Counted from the stretch's first letter, positions 1-13,287 are shown. The stretch is 64,000 nt of DNA from Phaeosaccion multiseriatum (GCA_965112735.1 OZ218956.1:2108001-2172000); one strand, 5' to 3'. Notes: a model not told the origin generated them from the sequence alone. Translations and numbers: made by a program.

Positions 1-896
1 AATGGTGGGCTGCGGGAATTCCGTTCTCTCCGAGCGGATGGTAGGGGACGAAGGGGAGGGTTTCCGAAGCGTCATGAACATCGACATCTCCCCGAGTGTA
101 ATACGTCACATGACCGCTCGGGCCGATCGCTTGGGGCTCTCCAAGGCCCTCACTTACAAGCACCTTGACGCTTCGAAGATGGAGGGGCTTGAGGAGAGTT
201 CGTTCGCCTCGGCGGTGGATAAAGGCACCTTGGATGCCGTACTGTCGGGCAGCAGGCGGACTGCGCTTGCCATCTGTGGGGAGGTGATGCGGGTGCTCAG
301 GTGAGAGGAGGGCGGGGAGGAGGTTGGGGGGTGGGAGGAAGAGTCCTTCCTTCCTCATTGCCTCACCACCATCCGATCCAGGTGGTTGGGAGGTGGGAGA
401 GGGGGGAGGAGTAGGCGGGGGGGGCGAAGAAGAATAAGAAGGGGAGGAGGAAAAGGACAGAGGGGGGGGGCAGAAGAGAGAGCATTGTGGGTGATGAGGT
501 GGAATGTGTGTGTGTTTCATGTGTAGAGAGAGTCATCATTCTCACATCGAGCAAGCACGCAGCTACCGACGACCGAACTCTCTCCCTCCCCCCTCCCCCA
601 CCTCCCCTTAACCCATGGACACGTACACTCCACACTCACTACGCACCCACACACCGCGCCGCACCTCCTTAGGCCAGGAGGCAAGTTCATCATCATCAGC
701 GGCAATGTACCCGAGCAATACCTCTCTCTCCTGGCAGAGGGCTGTCGGCCACCATCCGACCAGGGCCAGCAGGGCAAGGGCAAGGGCAAGGGTAAGCACA
801 AGGCGCCTCTGATTTCGTCCGAGATCCTTGAGACAGACGTCGGAGACAAAGCCTACGCGTACATCATCACCAAGCCTCTCCAGACCGCCCACCAGG

Positions 897-934
<38 letters not shown>

Positions 935-1396
935 GAGGGAAGTAGGGACTCCGTTGGGATGGACGAGGGGGCGAGAAGGGACAGGGAGAAGGAGGGCGGA
1001 GTAGCGAAGGAGGGGGTGAAGGCCGAGGTGAAGGGAGGAGGAGGGGGAGAGGGAGAACAAGCTCCTTCTTGTCCGAGGAGGGAGGAGGGAGGAGGCCGAA
1101 ACGAAGACGAAGACGAAGAAGATGACGACGACGACGACGACGAAGAAGATGATGACGAGGACGACGACGACGAAGAAGATGGTCTGAGAGGGTCTATGGA
1201 GCTTCGACTTCTCCCACTGCAGAGTGGTGCGAGTGACGGGAGCGACAGGGGTGCCGATCCGTCGCCTCCTGCGCATGACGGCATCGAGTCCATTCGAATC
1301 GGATATTCCTTTCCCGCAGCCTCACCACCGCCCCAGCCGGGTACGTCTGTCCTTCGTTCCTTATGTAGCCCCTCCTATGCCCCCCCCCCCTCCTTC

Positions 1397-1461
<65 letters not shown>

Positions 1462-4400
1462 CTCTATCCTTCCTTCCTTCCTTCCTTCTCTCTTCCCTTG
1501 CCTCTTGTCTCCCCCCACCCATCCGCCCCCTCCCCCTTCTCCGTGTCACTCACCCGCGTACGTGTCCTCTCCTCTCACCTCACCACCCCACAAACACAGC
1601 ACAAGCGGATGCAGCGGCGACGTCCCCGGCCCAAGCCCCCCCGCTTCGCCGCTGCCGTGTAGGGCGTAATGACGACTACCTCGCTCTGTACGACCGTCCC
1701 GACGCCCCCCTTGATGACTATTGGGATGTTGAGTACCTGCCTGACTCGGCAGTGGGCCTGAGTCAAGGCGAGGTGGTGATGCGCCTGCCCAAGCAGACTA
1801 GCCGCACCCCCTTCCCTAAAGGGTTTACGGTCAAGTTTATTAGCGGCCGCAAAAGACGACAGCAGCAGCAGCAGCAGCAGCAGCAGTTGGTGATACAGCA
1901 GCAGCAGGGTGAGGCGGGAGAGGCAGGGGAGGGGGAGGGGGGCGGGCTCGAACCGCTGTCCGTGCTTGGAGTGGTGTATATCCCGCCCTCGCCCTTACCT
2001 GTCTCGGTCTCCGCATCGTCGAAGGCAGGGTCTGTTGGAGAAAGTGCCACACTGTGCACTAGTACTCCCCAAAGCACTGGCACTGGTACTGGCACTGCAC
2101 TCTTTCAGGCGCCGGATAAGATGTTTGTAGAGCAGCAGGTCAACTTGGGTCTGTATCAGCTCTGCATGTCCAAGCCGATAGGGTGGGCCGTGAGGGGTGT
2201 GAGGGTGTGGAGCGCCGCCCCGGGCTGCTGCGCGGCTGAGTTTAAGTGTTGGAGAAAGGGGAAGAGGGGGAGGAGGGCGGCAGTGGCAGGGGCAGCAGTT
2301 GGTGATGCAGAAGAAGTATCAGAAGTAGAAACAGAATCAGAATCAGAATCAGAATCGGAAGAAGAGCGGACCTACCGCAAGTACTTCCGCGTGCACAAGG
2401 CGAAGGCGGTGGACACCGAGAACGCACTGTGCACATCACAGGGAGCGGCGGATGACTGCGTCGTGGTGCGTGTGCCTTACTCGGGCAGACTCACACTGCT
2501 TGACCGCCTCGAGGGGAGGACAGGGACAGAGCTGCCGGGAGGAGAGGGGGGGGGGGAGAAGGAGCAGCAGCAGGAGGAGGAGGAGGAGGAGGAGGAGTTG
2601 GGGGAGGAGGAAGAGCTCGAGGTTGTGGGTGTGTCATGTCGCTTCTGCGGACACGCGTTGATGAAGGAGGGGAGCCTGAAGAAGACGCTGCGGCTGCCTG
2701 TGGGGAGGTTCGACGACGTGATTGAGGACATGGTGTGCTATGAGGGCCGCACGGCCACACCCATGACGGCAAGGGAAGTGCGCTTCGCGAGGAGGGGGAG
2801 GTGTCTCGTGGGGGAGTCCTTCTTGCTCATGCACAAGGTGAGGAGGGGAGGGGAGAGGGAGAGGGAGAGGGAGAGGGAGAGGGAGAGGGAGAGGGAGAGG
2901 GAGAGGGAGAGGGAGGGGAGAGGGGAGAGGGAGAGGGGGGGAGAGGGAGAGGGAGAGGGGAGAGGGGAGAGGGGAGGGGAGAGGGAGAGGGGGGGGGGGT
3001 GACCTTTCCCGTCCTATCCTGTCCTGTTTTGTCATGTCCTAGCTGTCCTGTGCCTCTGTGTGCAGTGCCCTCTTCGACGATGTTTCGAAAAGTGTCTATA
3101 TAGAACCTTCCGTGAATCGCTCCGTCCCTCCGCTCTTCCTCCTCGGCACCCGTACCTCCAGGGAGATGCTGTACAAGGGGCCCTGAGCAGCAATGTGTCT
3201 GGCGAGTACAATCACGTTGCTCTGGGGGAGAGGGAGGGCAGTGAGGTGTTCTGCGGAAGGTGTGCCACTCCTCTCGGGGCGGAAACCCGAGACGCGCACT
3301 CCGTTCAGGAGCAGCAGGGGGAGGGGGAGGTCGATGCCGCTAGGGTTAGTGGGATGTTGACGGCTCCGGGCCTGATCTTCCTCAAGCATCGGATCTTGGG
3401 CCAGGCGAAGCAGATGGTGAAACAGCAGAAGAAGGGACAGCAGAGGGTTGCTTCGGTACTTGGCGCTTTACCCGATCTGTCCGCTTTGGCTGAAGAGCTT
3501 GGTCAGGCTGCTGCTGCTGCCAATGCTACGGCTGCTGCTGCTTCTTCGAGCGGAGGACATGATGGGGTTGGAGAAAGAGGGGAGAGGCTGGAGGAGGGGG
3601 CAAGGGAGAAAGAGAGGCAAGAAGCCTTGCTACTAGCGGCAACCGTCCGAGGGTTGGAGCGTGTCACATGCAGCGTAGGAGGGGGAGGAGGAGGAGGGGG
3701 GGGGGGGCTTCGAGAGGTGTTTAGTCACTTCACGACGACTCATTGGCTTATGCGAGAGGTCTTGTCCGGGGTGGAGGCGGAGAACTGCTTCCGCTTCCGT
3801 GTCGGGGTTGGAGGGTGGGCCTCACACAAGACGCTCCGCCTGAGAGTGTTGAGCGCTGACTGCCGAGTGTCCATGAATGCGGATGAGCTTCCGCGGAGGG
3901 CAATCAAGGTCAGAGGCAGGGTGGGGGGGATGAGCGGATGAGGGAGTGAGGGGGGTGAGGGGGAGATGATAGGCACCCAAATTGCACGTGCTCCTTTCTG
4001 CCCCACCCGACACCCGGTACTGTGCCTACTTACTACTTACCCGTCCCCAACCGCCCTCGACTGACCCGACGTCCCCCTTCCCCCCCCCCCCCTACCTTTG
4101 CCCTCTGCTCTCTCGTGCTGACTTGGGAACGAAACCAAAGGTGAGCTTCAAGGAAGAAGCGGCAAGTGCGAGTGCCCTCGGGGGAGGAGGGAGCGCTATG
4201 CCTGTACCTCCTCCTCCCTCCTCACCAGGGGATAGCCACGACCACAGCCACCACCACCACCACCACCACCACCACCAGCAGCAGCAGCAGCAGCAGCAGC
4301 AGTTACAAGAGCAGCAGTTGGTGATACAGCAGGCGGCGGTGCGGGTGATACATGTGCGTCCCGAGGAGTACGCTGCCGTGCTGCAGCATCTGCGGCGTGC

Positions 4401-4473
4401 ATCCAGTGCCATCCCTGAAGTGGTGCAGATGGTGTGCTTGAAGGAGAGGGCGCGCCTGTCCTACTTGTTTTGA
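1..4473 (+). CDS. Methyltransferase / UBE3D-like E3 ligase fusion (5' partial)
   Basis: Exons <2-300, 673-1340, 1600-2837 (or 1663-2837), 3066-3908 and 4141-4473 join in phase. The first part is a class I SAM methyltransferase of the METTL13/EEF1AKMT4 type: glycine motif VGCGNS, acidic NIDIS strand, DKGTLDA, then strand GGKFIIISG and terminal YAYIITK. A Gln- and Asp/Glu-rich linker follows with no stop. The second part resembles UBE3D (HECT-like E2-binding family): CRFCG then LRLPVGRFDDVIEDMVC, CLVGESF, CGRCATPLG, the IKVSF strand and a C-terminal VCLKERARLSYLF block. Known roles of the relatives are lysine or N-terminal methylation of eEF1A-type targets and E2-dependent ubiquitin transfer. 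The fusion is inferred from frame continuity; two genes sharing an exon, or an unseen stop, remain possible. Exon 4 has a frame anomaly near 3067-3180. Poly-Q tracts carry the LVIQQ motif twice. Confidence 0.7.
1395..1459. repeat. (TTTC)n microsatellite in intron
   Basis: About 15 TTTC units followed by TTCC units, within the second intron of the methyltransferase/UBE3D gene. It is open in several frames only because of its periodicity. Confidence 0.9.
2838..3065 (+). repeat. Purine-rich (GGGAGA)n intron
   Basis: Intron between exons 3 and 4 of the first gene, with donor GTGAGG and acceptor TGTGCAG. It is almost wholly GGGAGA/GGAGAG repeat on the sense strand, then a TCCTG-rich stretch. Confidence 0.85.
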
Positions 4474-4535
4474 ACCCTTTTTGCACTTTTAAGTGTTGGA
4501 AGTATTGCACGCTCGGCACAGGGCCTGCACAGGGC

Positions 4536-4591
<56 letters not shown>

Positions 4592-5438
4592 CCCTCTGTT
4601 CTACTCTGACCTCGCCATGAAGCACAGAGGCACCACCGCATCGAAGCATGAATCTAAAACTGCGGGGAAGACGCATTAAAATCTCAAAAATCTCTCGATG
4701 TATACATATATTGGCTTGCTTCCGCTTCTTATATAGTGGACTCTTTTGGTCAGCCGTGACTGATTCCCCCACCGCCGCCAAAGAACCCAACCACTCTATC
4801 GAAGCCACTGACTTACTACCACTTGAAAGGCCCACCGAGCCCCCCCCCCCTTGCAGAGGATGTTTGCCACCACACGCAAGAGAGAGACAGAGAGAGGGAA
4901 ACCTGGGGTACCCCCCCCCTCCTTTCCACTCCACCTTCGCCCAAAACGTCCATCAAGTGTTTTGGCGAGGAGGAGAGTGGGTGGTGCTGCGGCACAGGGA
5001 TTCAATCCGTTTCTCCCCGTCCGTCCGCACTCACACGCGCACGGACGGATTCACATACATACATACACACACACGCACGCATACACACACACGCACACAC
5101 ACACACACTCACATATACACACATATACACACATACCCAGGGGCACACACTGATGGCCGCGGTCCCCACCAACCCCCCTCAGAAACCCTCTGAGGTACGC
5201 TCAACGTCTTCTCTCTCTCTCTCCTTGTACTACCTCCCCTCCTGTCTCCCTTTGTATATATCCCCCATCGTCGCCGCTATGTCTAGTGAGCTCTTGACAG
5301 CCGCTATATCACGTGTCTCTACTGAGCTCTTGTGCGCCCCTCTCTCCTTTTCCCTCCCTCTGTCTATATCCCCCCTCCTGTACACCACACCCTATTGGAA
5401 CTCGAACTAGTGAGTGTCTCCTCCACTTCACTCAGCTC
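4474..5438. other. Convergent intergenic region with (TG)n and (CA)n
   Basis: 3' regions of two converging genes. It holds a pure (TG)n tract at about 4539-4590, a CACACACG-type tract at about 5058-5130 and CTCT-rich sequence. No coding exon was recognised. Confidence 0.7.
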
Positions 5439-8400
5439 TCAGCGAAAGTCTACTGGTGGCCTCCCCACCCCTCCTCCCTGCTGGTGCACGGCCATGGTCC
5501 GACCCTCTTCGGGGGCAAGCCCCTGTCCCCCCCCGGGGGCATGAAGGTGGTGAGAACCGCCCATGCCAACCACACCAGCAGCAGAGAGGTGAGGGTGCTG
5601 TCCTACACCCCCAACTCCCCCTATACCCACACCTGGTGTGTGGTACTGCTGGAATGGCGACGACCCCTCCATGGCCATACCACCAACGCCCACACCAAGA
5701 CCCACGCTCACACCAAGCCCCCCTCCCCCATGATGCCCTCCACCTCCTCCTCCTCCTCCTCCTCCTCCTCCGCCTACCGCTACTCCTCCAGCATGGGAAG
5801 AAGAAGGTGCTGCCGCCGCCGCCGCCGCCGCTGCTGCTGCTGCTGCCACTGCTGCTGCTGTGTGATCAACCGCCCCACCACCTCCTCCTCCTCCTCCTCC
5901 TCCTCCTGCCAAGCCCATTTGATGCTCCATTGGGGGCATCAAGTGCTGTGGCACCCCTGACCGTATCCCTCTCCCCATAGCCATGGGCCCCATGTCCAAT
6001 CCCCCCCCCATTCCCATTTGCCCCATGGTTTGCATTGGCACGGACGCCATCTGCCCACCTGCCATTGGCATTGGCGACCCCATTGGTCCCGGGGAAGAGT
6101 GGCGAATGGGCACGGAGGAGAGCGCCATGAGCGCTGCGGTCATGTGAGCGTACTCTACTCCTCCTCCCTTATCGCCACCCGCCGCACCACCTGGTCCTCC
6201 TCCTCCTCCTCCTCCTCCTCCTCCTCCTCCTCCTCCTCCTCCTCCTGCCGCTGCTGCCGCCGCTGCTGCTGCCGCCGCTGCTGCTGCTGCAGTCCTGCCA
6301 ACCCCTCCCCCCCTTCCCCATCCGAATGGATTCTGTTGGTATGCCGTACCGGAGCCTGCTAAGGGAAACCCCATCCCTCCTCTTACCCCTGCCGCTGCTG
6401 TTGTGTGCCCAACCACTGCCCCTCCTCCTCCTCCTCCTCCGCCATCTGCTTCCATCTTGGCCGTCTCCGCCGCCGCCAGCTTCGCCGCCTCTGAATCATG
6501 CATGCCTGGAGGGGGAGGGGGAGGAGGAGGAGGAAGAGCAGCGTATGAGAAAGTGGGGAGGGAAGGGAGTGGGGGCACACGCAGAGAGAAAGGGGTCACA
6601 GTTGGCGTGTACTACTTACCGCAGAGCGTGGAGGTGGGGATGCTCATTCTTGTGCAACCTGACGCGGCGCAGCGTGTGCGCTTACGGAGGTTGATCATGC
6701 CCGGCTCCTTGTGGGTGTTGCATAGGGTAGGCTTGCCTCCCACGGGGCCGAAGAAGGAGTGCCGGTCGCAGTCGGTAGCGCTGCAGCGGCGGCTGATTCG
6801 ATTGATCATGCCTTCCGTCTGCAGTCATGACGACGGCGACGAAGGGAAGCAATAGCAACAGCAGCAGCAACGAGATCAGCAACAGCAACAGCGGCAGCAA
6901 CAAGTGGGGTGGACGCCTACATCTGGACACGAGAGAAGAGACTCACTTTCTCGTCCCTGCCTCCCTCCCTCTTACCCCATACCTTGTGGTGAGAGCAAAA
7001 CCGCGGCCTCTCATCTGGATACCCGTAGACAGGATGTCGCATGCACCCATCGGTATGACACCGCTTAGACACAAGGTTGATCATGCCCGGCTCTTTGTGA
7101 AGGTTACACAGCCTGGGCTTGCCCCCCTTCCTGCCGTACACGGGGTATGTCACACATCCGAGCGCTTCGCATTTCCGCTTGTTCATCACGTCTACCATTC
7201 CCTCCGTCTGTTTGTGTGTATGTGTGCGTGTGTGTGTATGTGTGTGTGCGTGTGTGTGTTTGGAGGAGGGTGTTAGGACAGGAGGAGGACGTGTTAGGAC
7301 AGGAGACAGAGGTGTGGAGTGTCTGTGAGGGTGTCAGGACAGGAGAACAGAGGTAGGCGCAGACGTGAGTGGGTGCGGGCGGTGGGGGGTGTGGGCACCG
7401 ACTGACTGGCCGACCGATTGATCTTTGACTGATTGCACTAACCTTGTGCTCGTTGCAACACAGGGGCAGCCTGGAAGAGGCCGACCCGAAGAAGGGGGTT
7501 CGATCACAGCCCTCGGCTCGGCACCTCCGGTTCTTCACATCGTACATGCCGGGCTCCTGAGCCGTCGTCAGTCAGTCGTTGACACATGAGGGGGGGGGGG
7601 GGAGAGAGAGAGAGAGAAAGGAGAGAACGAGAAAGAGGGGAGAGAAGGGAGAAGATGAGGGGGGGGGGGGGGGGGTGCGGCAGAGATCAAGGTCAGTCAA
7701 ATGAACTACCCTCACTCAGATCAGTTCCTCGATTCCTCGAGACTTTGTCATTTGTAGACTCCAAGCGAAAACTCAAACTCAAACTCACCTTGTGGACGGT
7801 GCAGTGTGAGGCTCTCGATATGTGCTCTCCCCACTGCGGAGCGTTGGCACACGTGCCGTCCCCTCCCTGGAAGATGGCAGTGGGTGGCCATGGGCGGCAG
7901 TGGATGGCAGTGGATGGCAGTGGATGGTCAGACGGGACACACATCATAGCTGTCGTCAGGCACACACTCCCTTCCTCCCTCCCTGCCTCTCTCACTCTCT
8001 CACTCTCTCTCTTCCTCCCTCCCTCCCTCCCTCACTCACTCACCACACAATATCTGGGCAGGATAACGATCATATCTGGGCCCTTGTGGGCGGCACAGGC
8101 CAATCGCACCCCCTGCGCTTTATAGCCGTACTTGGCACGGTAGGAACAGCCTTTGGTGGCACAGATGGCGCCAGATCGCTTCCCAGGCGGGGACGAGCCG
8201 GCGTTTTCAGTGGTTGCATTACTGACGGTGATGACGGAGGGGGGTGCACACACACACACACAGAGAGAGAGAGGGAGAGGGAGAGGGAGAAAGAGAGAGA
8301 GAAAGGGAGAGGGGAAGAGGGAGAGAGAGATACGACACACAGCCACGCTTAGTAGGAAGACAACCAACACGCGAAGAAGCCTGAGCGAGCCAAAAGCCGT

Positions 8401-9126
8401 TGGAGAGAGAAAAAACAAAAACCAAAAAAAGAGAGAAAGAAACCAGTGAACAAACCCACAAGCCCTTCTCTACCTGGCGCCGTCGGATTCCTTGGAGTCT
8501 TTCTCCCTTGCAGGGCTGCTAGCGGCGGGTGTCGATGTTGACGTCAACTCGACCGAACTATGGCAGCTACTGCCCCTGCTGCGGCTGCCAGAGGCTACAC
8601 CCCCGGCCTCATCGGTACTTGCCCCGACGTGAGATTCTCCCCTGGACATGTCTTCTTTGCCTGCTGTATCACCAACTGCTGCTGCTGTTGGTGTTGTTGT
8701 TACTGCTGGAGGTGGAGTTCCCTCTGTTGCCGCCAACTGCGAGAGAGGAGAGAAGAGGAGAGAGCAAGCGGAATCGGAACGGGCACATGTCAGCCACTCA
8801 CCAAAGGGTGGTGAGAGGTGAGTGTTCTCTCAGAGTGCGGCGAAGGACGCTGAACGACAACGACAAGGGGGAAGCAACAAGAACAACAAGCGAGCAAGTA
8901 CACGAAGCAAACGCCTCCCTTCTAACCTGATCCATCACAAGAGAGGGAGGGGGAGTAGGGGTGGTGCTGCCGGACTGATGCCCCTGATCCCGCTGCGACG
9001 CCAACAACCCCTGGACGGGGCTTCCCCGCTGCTGCTGAGAAGGGATATGAGGGAGGAGCAAGTGGGCAGGGCCGGCGCCGGTGCCTCCTCCTCCTCCTCC
9101 TCCTCCGTACACCACTCCCAGCTTCT

Positions 9127-9166
<40 letters not shown>

Positions 9167-9628
9167 GTGGTGGTGGTGGGCTGCGTGCGTGAGCTGTTCG
9201 GGTAGGGAGGAAGAGACCCCGAGGCCGCCGGTAGTGCCGGTGTGAGTGATGCTCGTGCTGGCCGTGCTACCGTCGCAGTCCCCTCCCATATGCTGCGGTT
9301 GACTGGGTGAGGAGCCCAAGCCAGACCCCGAGCCCCCGAGAGGATGATAACCACCCCCACCCCCACCCCCACCTGGAGGAGGAACAGGAGTAGCCGGCGA
9401 AGACGCAGCTGAGACAGGGCCTGGTACAGGAGTAGTGCACACGCGCGTGCCCATCGGATACCCCCCCAGGCGCTGGAACGCGTCCGTGGACGTGGACTTT
9501 GCAGAGGCTGCTGTAGAGGCCGAGAGTAGCGTTTGGTAGTGTGCTTGGGCCTCGAGGGCTCGCCTTTGGGCCTCGTGCAACTGCTGCTGCATCAAAGACT
9601 GATACGCCTGCTGGTGGGCCTGCGTCTC

Positions 9629-9661
<33 letters not shown>

Positions 9662-12405
9662 ATGCTGTTGCTGCTGTGCGTGTAACAGTGTCATGGGCGG
9701 CTTGTTCCCCCTCGCTGCCCCGCCCTCTGCCGTTCCCGCTGGTGCTGCCGTCGGAGGGGGAGGGGTAGAAGACGAAGTGGGAGGAGCTCGCAGCATGAGC
9801 GAGTCCAGCCCGGCGCCGCGGGGAGGATACGGCAAAAAGGCACTCCCGAGAGGCGGTGCCGAAGCTGGGCGGTAGTCGCTCTTCCCATATGCCTGCTGCT
9901 GCGGCTGCGTCTCCTGTCGTTGCTGCAAGAACTGCGCCTGGAATAATGCCTCATGACTCCCCCCCACCCCCTCTCCTCCTGCTGCTCGTCCTCCTCCTCC
10001 TCCTCCTCCTCCTCCTCCTCCTCCTCCTCCTACCGCCGCCGTCGCCGCCGCCGCTGACGCCCCCGCCACGACGGCCGCCGCAGTCGCCTCAGTAGCCTGC
10101 CTCTTGGCCTGCTGCAGCATCACCAACTGCTGCTGTTGCTGCAATGTCGACTGACTCTGCTGAGCCTGCTGAGCCTGCGCCACCGCCAGCGCCTGAGAAG
10201 CATGCGCAGCGGCCTGAACGGACTCCGCCTCGAGATGTTGGAAGCGCTGCAGCTGCTGCTGATACTGCAGTTGCGTGGCCGGGGAGTGTGCAAAGGCGTG
10301 CATTGCCGCTGTGGCCTGGGACTGTGCATGAGCCACCGAAGCCTTCGCCTCTGCTTGTGCCACTGCTCGGGCCTGGACTAACGCCTCCGCCTCGCGCACT
10401 GTCTCTGCCAAGGCTGCCGCCGCTTGCTGCCGTATCACCACCTGCTCCTGCTCCTGCTGCTGTTGTTGCTCTTCCTGCTGCTGCTGCTGCTGCCGCTCCT
10501 GTTGCTCCTGCTGTTTCTGTTGATGCTGCTGCTCGTCTACGCTCTCCTCCCTGTCCTCCTTCCGTATCTGATCCGTGTTGCTGCCTTTGTCTCCCACCGA
10601 AGCTGAGTCCGCCATGCCCTCTGTGCTGCTGCTGCTGCTGCTGCTGCTGCTATTGCTCTTGCTGTCGTTGTCCTCGTAATCCTTCATGCCTCGCCCGCCC
10701 CCCCTGCCCTCCTTCTCCTTTCGCTGTGGAGATCCACCCCCATCCGCATCCTTCCCTCCTGCACTATCGCTATTGGCGTCGCCGCTAGTGCCATTGATCT
10801 GAGGTCGTGTCTCTTCTCCCGGATGAGGCCGCTTGCGTGAAAAGGCCGACGACAACCCCCTTCCCCCCTCTTTTGCAACCTCCGCTTGCGTTCCTCCTAT
10901 TTTCCGCCCTTCTCTTCCTTCCTCCTTTCCTTCCTGTCCATCCTCTAGTTCTTTAGCCTTGGATCCCCCTTCTTTTATGCCTGGTTTGTCTCGCTGATCT
11001 GATGCTTCTTCCGCTTCCTCTAGATTTCGAGCACCTGTACTACCCGCCTGTCTCAGAGACTGTTGCTCGAGAGTACCTGCCCCTCCTATTCCGATCGTGA
11101 TTCCTTCCGCGGCTACGCCTCCCTCGCGTGGCGAAACGCGCGGCGAAATGCTTCCTACTTCCACAGGGCGAACACCGCCTGACGCCAGACTCTTCTCCTT
11201 CGCGTCGCTCGCTGTGGCACCTTCTTCTGCTCCTCCTCCTCCTCCTGCTGCTCCTGTTCCTGCCCCTGCTGCTTGCTTTCGAACACCGGCAGCTGCATCA
11301 GAGGCGGAGGCAAACATCGGCACCGCTCCTCCTTCCTCCTTCAACGCCACCCCACCCTCAGCACCACTGCCGCTACGGCTCATCCTCTCAGCAGCATGGT
11401 CTTGCTGCTGCTGTTGTCGTTCATGCTGCATCACCAACTGCTGCTGATGCTGCTGTATGGCCACCACCTGCTGCTGCTGTCGCTGCGGATGCAGTGGGCG
11501 GTAGTGGTCACAGCTGGCGGGCCGGGGCGGTGGATGTAGAGTCAAAAGGGATTGCTCTCTGCGCTGCTGGTGGGCCGATAGAAGCTCATCCCCTGGCAGA
11601 GGTTCTGCCTCGCCCTCGCCATAATGAGTCGCCCCACCCGCAGGAGGGGTGGAGGACAGGAACGACCACGAGCCGAGCGCAGACACGGCTCGCGCGCGCT
11701 TCTTGGCATGCTGCTGCTGTGGGGGCATGCCACCGCCGCTGCTACCGCCGTGGCTGCTGCAGCTGCTATCCGTGCTCACCGCGTAGCCAGGGCTGCCGCC
11801 TGGAACCTTGTGATGCAGAGTTGTGTCGCCGCCGGCGAGGGCCGCAAAGGCGTTTGTGTGCGCCATCGGGTAGGAGGATGCGACTGCCGGTGCTTGCGCT
11901 TCTCGTTGCGATGGTGATGGTGATGATGATAGCCCTAGTCCTGACGCTTGCGCTGACGTTGTCGAGGGTGGTCCTGTCATGCTGCCTGCCCCAGGCAAGA
12001 CGCTGCCATTGCCATTGAGGCTGCTGCACCTGTTCACGGCCTGCATGTGCGCGGCCCCAGTATGTGCAAGGAGGTCTGCGTGAGTCAGCCCCGCCGGGGA
12101 GTACAGCGCGGGGCCGACGTAGTGGCTGGGGTACGGGACAGGAGGAGGCGGTGCCTGCTGATGTTGCTGCCGATGAGCTGCCCCCAAGAACCTAGCCTCG
12201 TGCTGCGAGGGCGGGCCCACGGGGTAGTGCGCTGCCATATCTCCCTTATTAAACTGCTGCTGCTGGTGTTGTTGCTGCTGCACTCGGTATCTCTCCGCTG
12301 CGGCAGCTCCCACCACTGCCTGGGCTGCGGCCAACGCATTGGCCGGCTGTTGACCCCAGTTAGGATACGACCAGAGGGCTCCCCCCCCCCCTTCTCCTCC
12401 TCCTC

Positions 12406-12442
<37 letters not shown>

Positions 12443-12842
12443 GCCCGCCTGCTGGTGCACTCCGTCCTGAACAGGCGCCGCGCCATAAGCTCCCTGACCG
12501 GGCCCACCAAAGGCAGACATGGACGGATGGATAATCTCACCGACCCTACCTGGCATCCCTTGCGTCAGTGCTCTTGCAATGTCATCGCTGCTCGATTGAA
12601 CTGGCAACCAAGGTATCTTCCACTTGATCTGCCACCCAAACTCCCTCCCCCGCTGCCGCCCTACACCTAATCCTCCAAGGACTCGTTGCACGTGACCTTT
12701 GCTCCCCACGGGTAAGTTTGATAAGTTTCGAGTTACAGGCTCCTGGGGGGTAGGAAGTAGGAGATAAAAAAAAAAGCCTCCACCAAGACCAAGAGTGCCT
12801 ACACAAGCAAACCGACCTTCCCTACCTCTGCCGCTTGGTCAT
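5439..12842 (-). CDS. EsV-1-7 repeat protein with long Gln-rich N-terminal region
   Basis: Likely exons, in transcript order: 12842-12826 (tentative), 12701-8927, 8736-8474, 8221-8044, 7866-7789, 7556-7443, 7207-6983, 6818-6620 and 6505-5439; all internal phases agree, giving about 1970 residues. If the tiny first exon is wrong, the first ATG in the long exon is at 12556. The first ~1260 residues are low complexity (Gln, Ala, Ser, poly-Gly). Then come seven cysteine units fitting C-X4-C-X15/16-C-X2-H, for example those starting CATKGC, CRAEGC, CEALGC, CHTDGC and CSATDC, most followed by a K-E-P-G-M-x-N-type linker. The second unit is degenerate and the seventh shortened. The last ~350 residues are Gly/Ala/Met-rich. 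EsV-1-7 is the repeat of the brown-algal developmental regulator IMMEDIATE UPRIGHT; its biochemical role is unknown. A regulatory nuclear role here is only a guess. Confidence 0.85.
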
Positions 12843-13287
12843 GGCGTCCAAAAAAGCCTGTAATTTATTGTCTTGCTTTTGGTCAGAGAAGACTAGGGGG
12901 GCGGGTCGGATTATTCGAGTTTTAAGGGTCACGTCCGAGAATTTGAAAAACCGCTCGGGGGGGGGACGCCATTCAAGCCACACATACCGAAAAAAAAAAA
13001 AAAAAAGGGAGAGAGATAAATAATGCGACAAAGTGCCCCATGACGTGCTCCCCTTTTTTCCTCCGGCCTGCCTACGTAGTGGCCGCCAGCCAATCAGCCG
13101 AGGACCTCGGGCCACCCTTTCGATCTTCATCACCGCCCCCTATCGCCGGCGCGCTATCCGCCATCGCCGGCGCCAGCCGGCACGCTGTCCGCTATCGGCC
13201 GGCGGCCGATAGCGCCCTACCCATTTCCCCCATACTTTTGACGCTTACCTCACTACTTCCTCACTCGATACTGATGAACTCAACAAA
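12843..13287. other. Intergenic region with internal fragment of the palindromic repeat
   Basis: Lies 5' of the EsV-1-7 gene. Minus-strand sequence at about 12830-12970 is open and might be an additional 5' exon. At 13141-13217 is a GC-rich segment with GCCGGCGCCAGCCGGC and GGCCGATAGCGC, matching the interior of the inverted-repeat element copies but lacking their ends. Confidence 0.5.

Noticed and set aside
1188-1340. Alternative frame reading WSFDFSHCRVVRVTG in the first gene
   Set aside because: Looks protein-like, but it cannot be joined in phase to the following exon, whereas the overlapping frame can.
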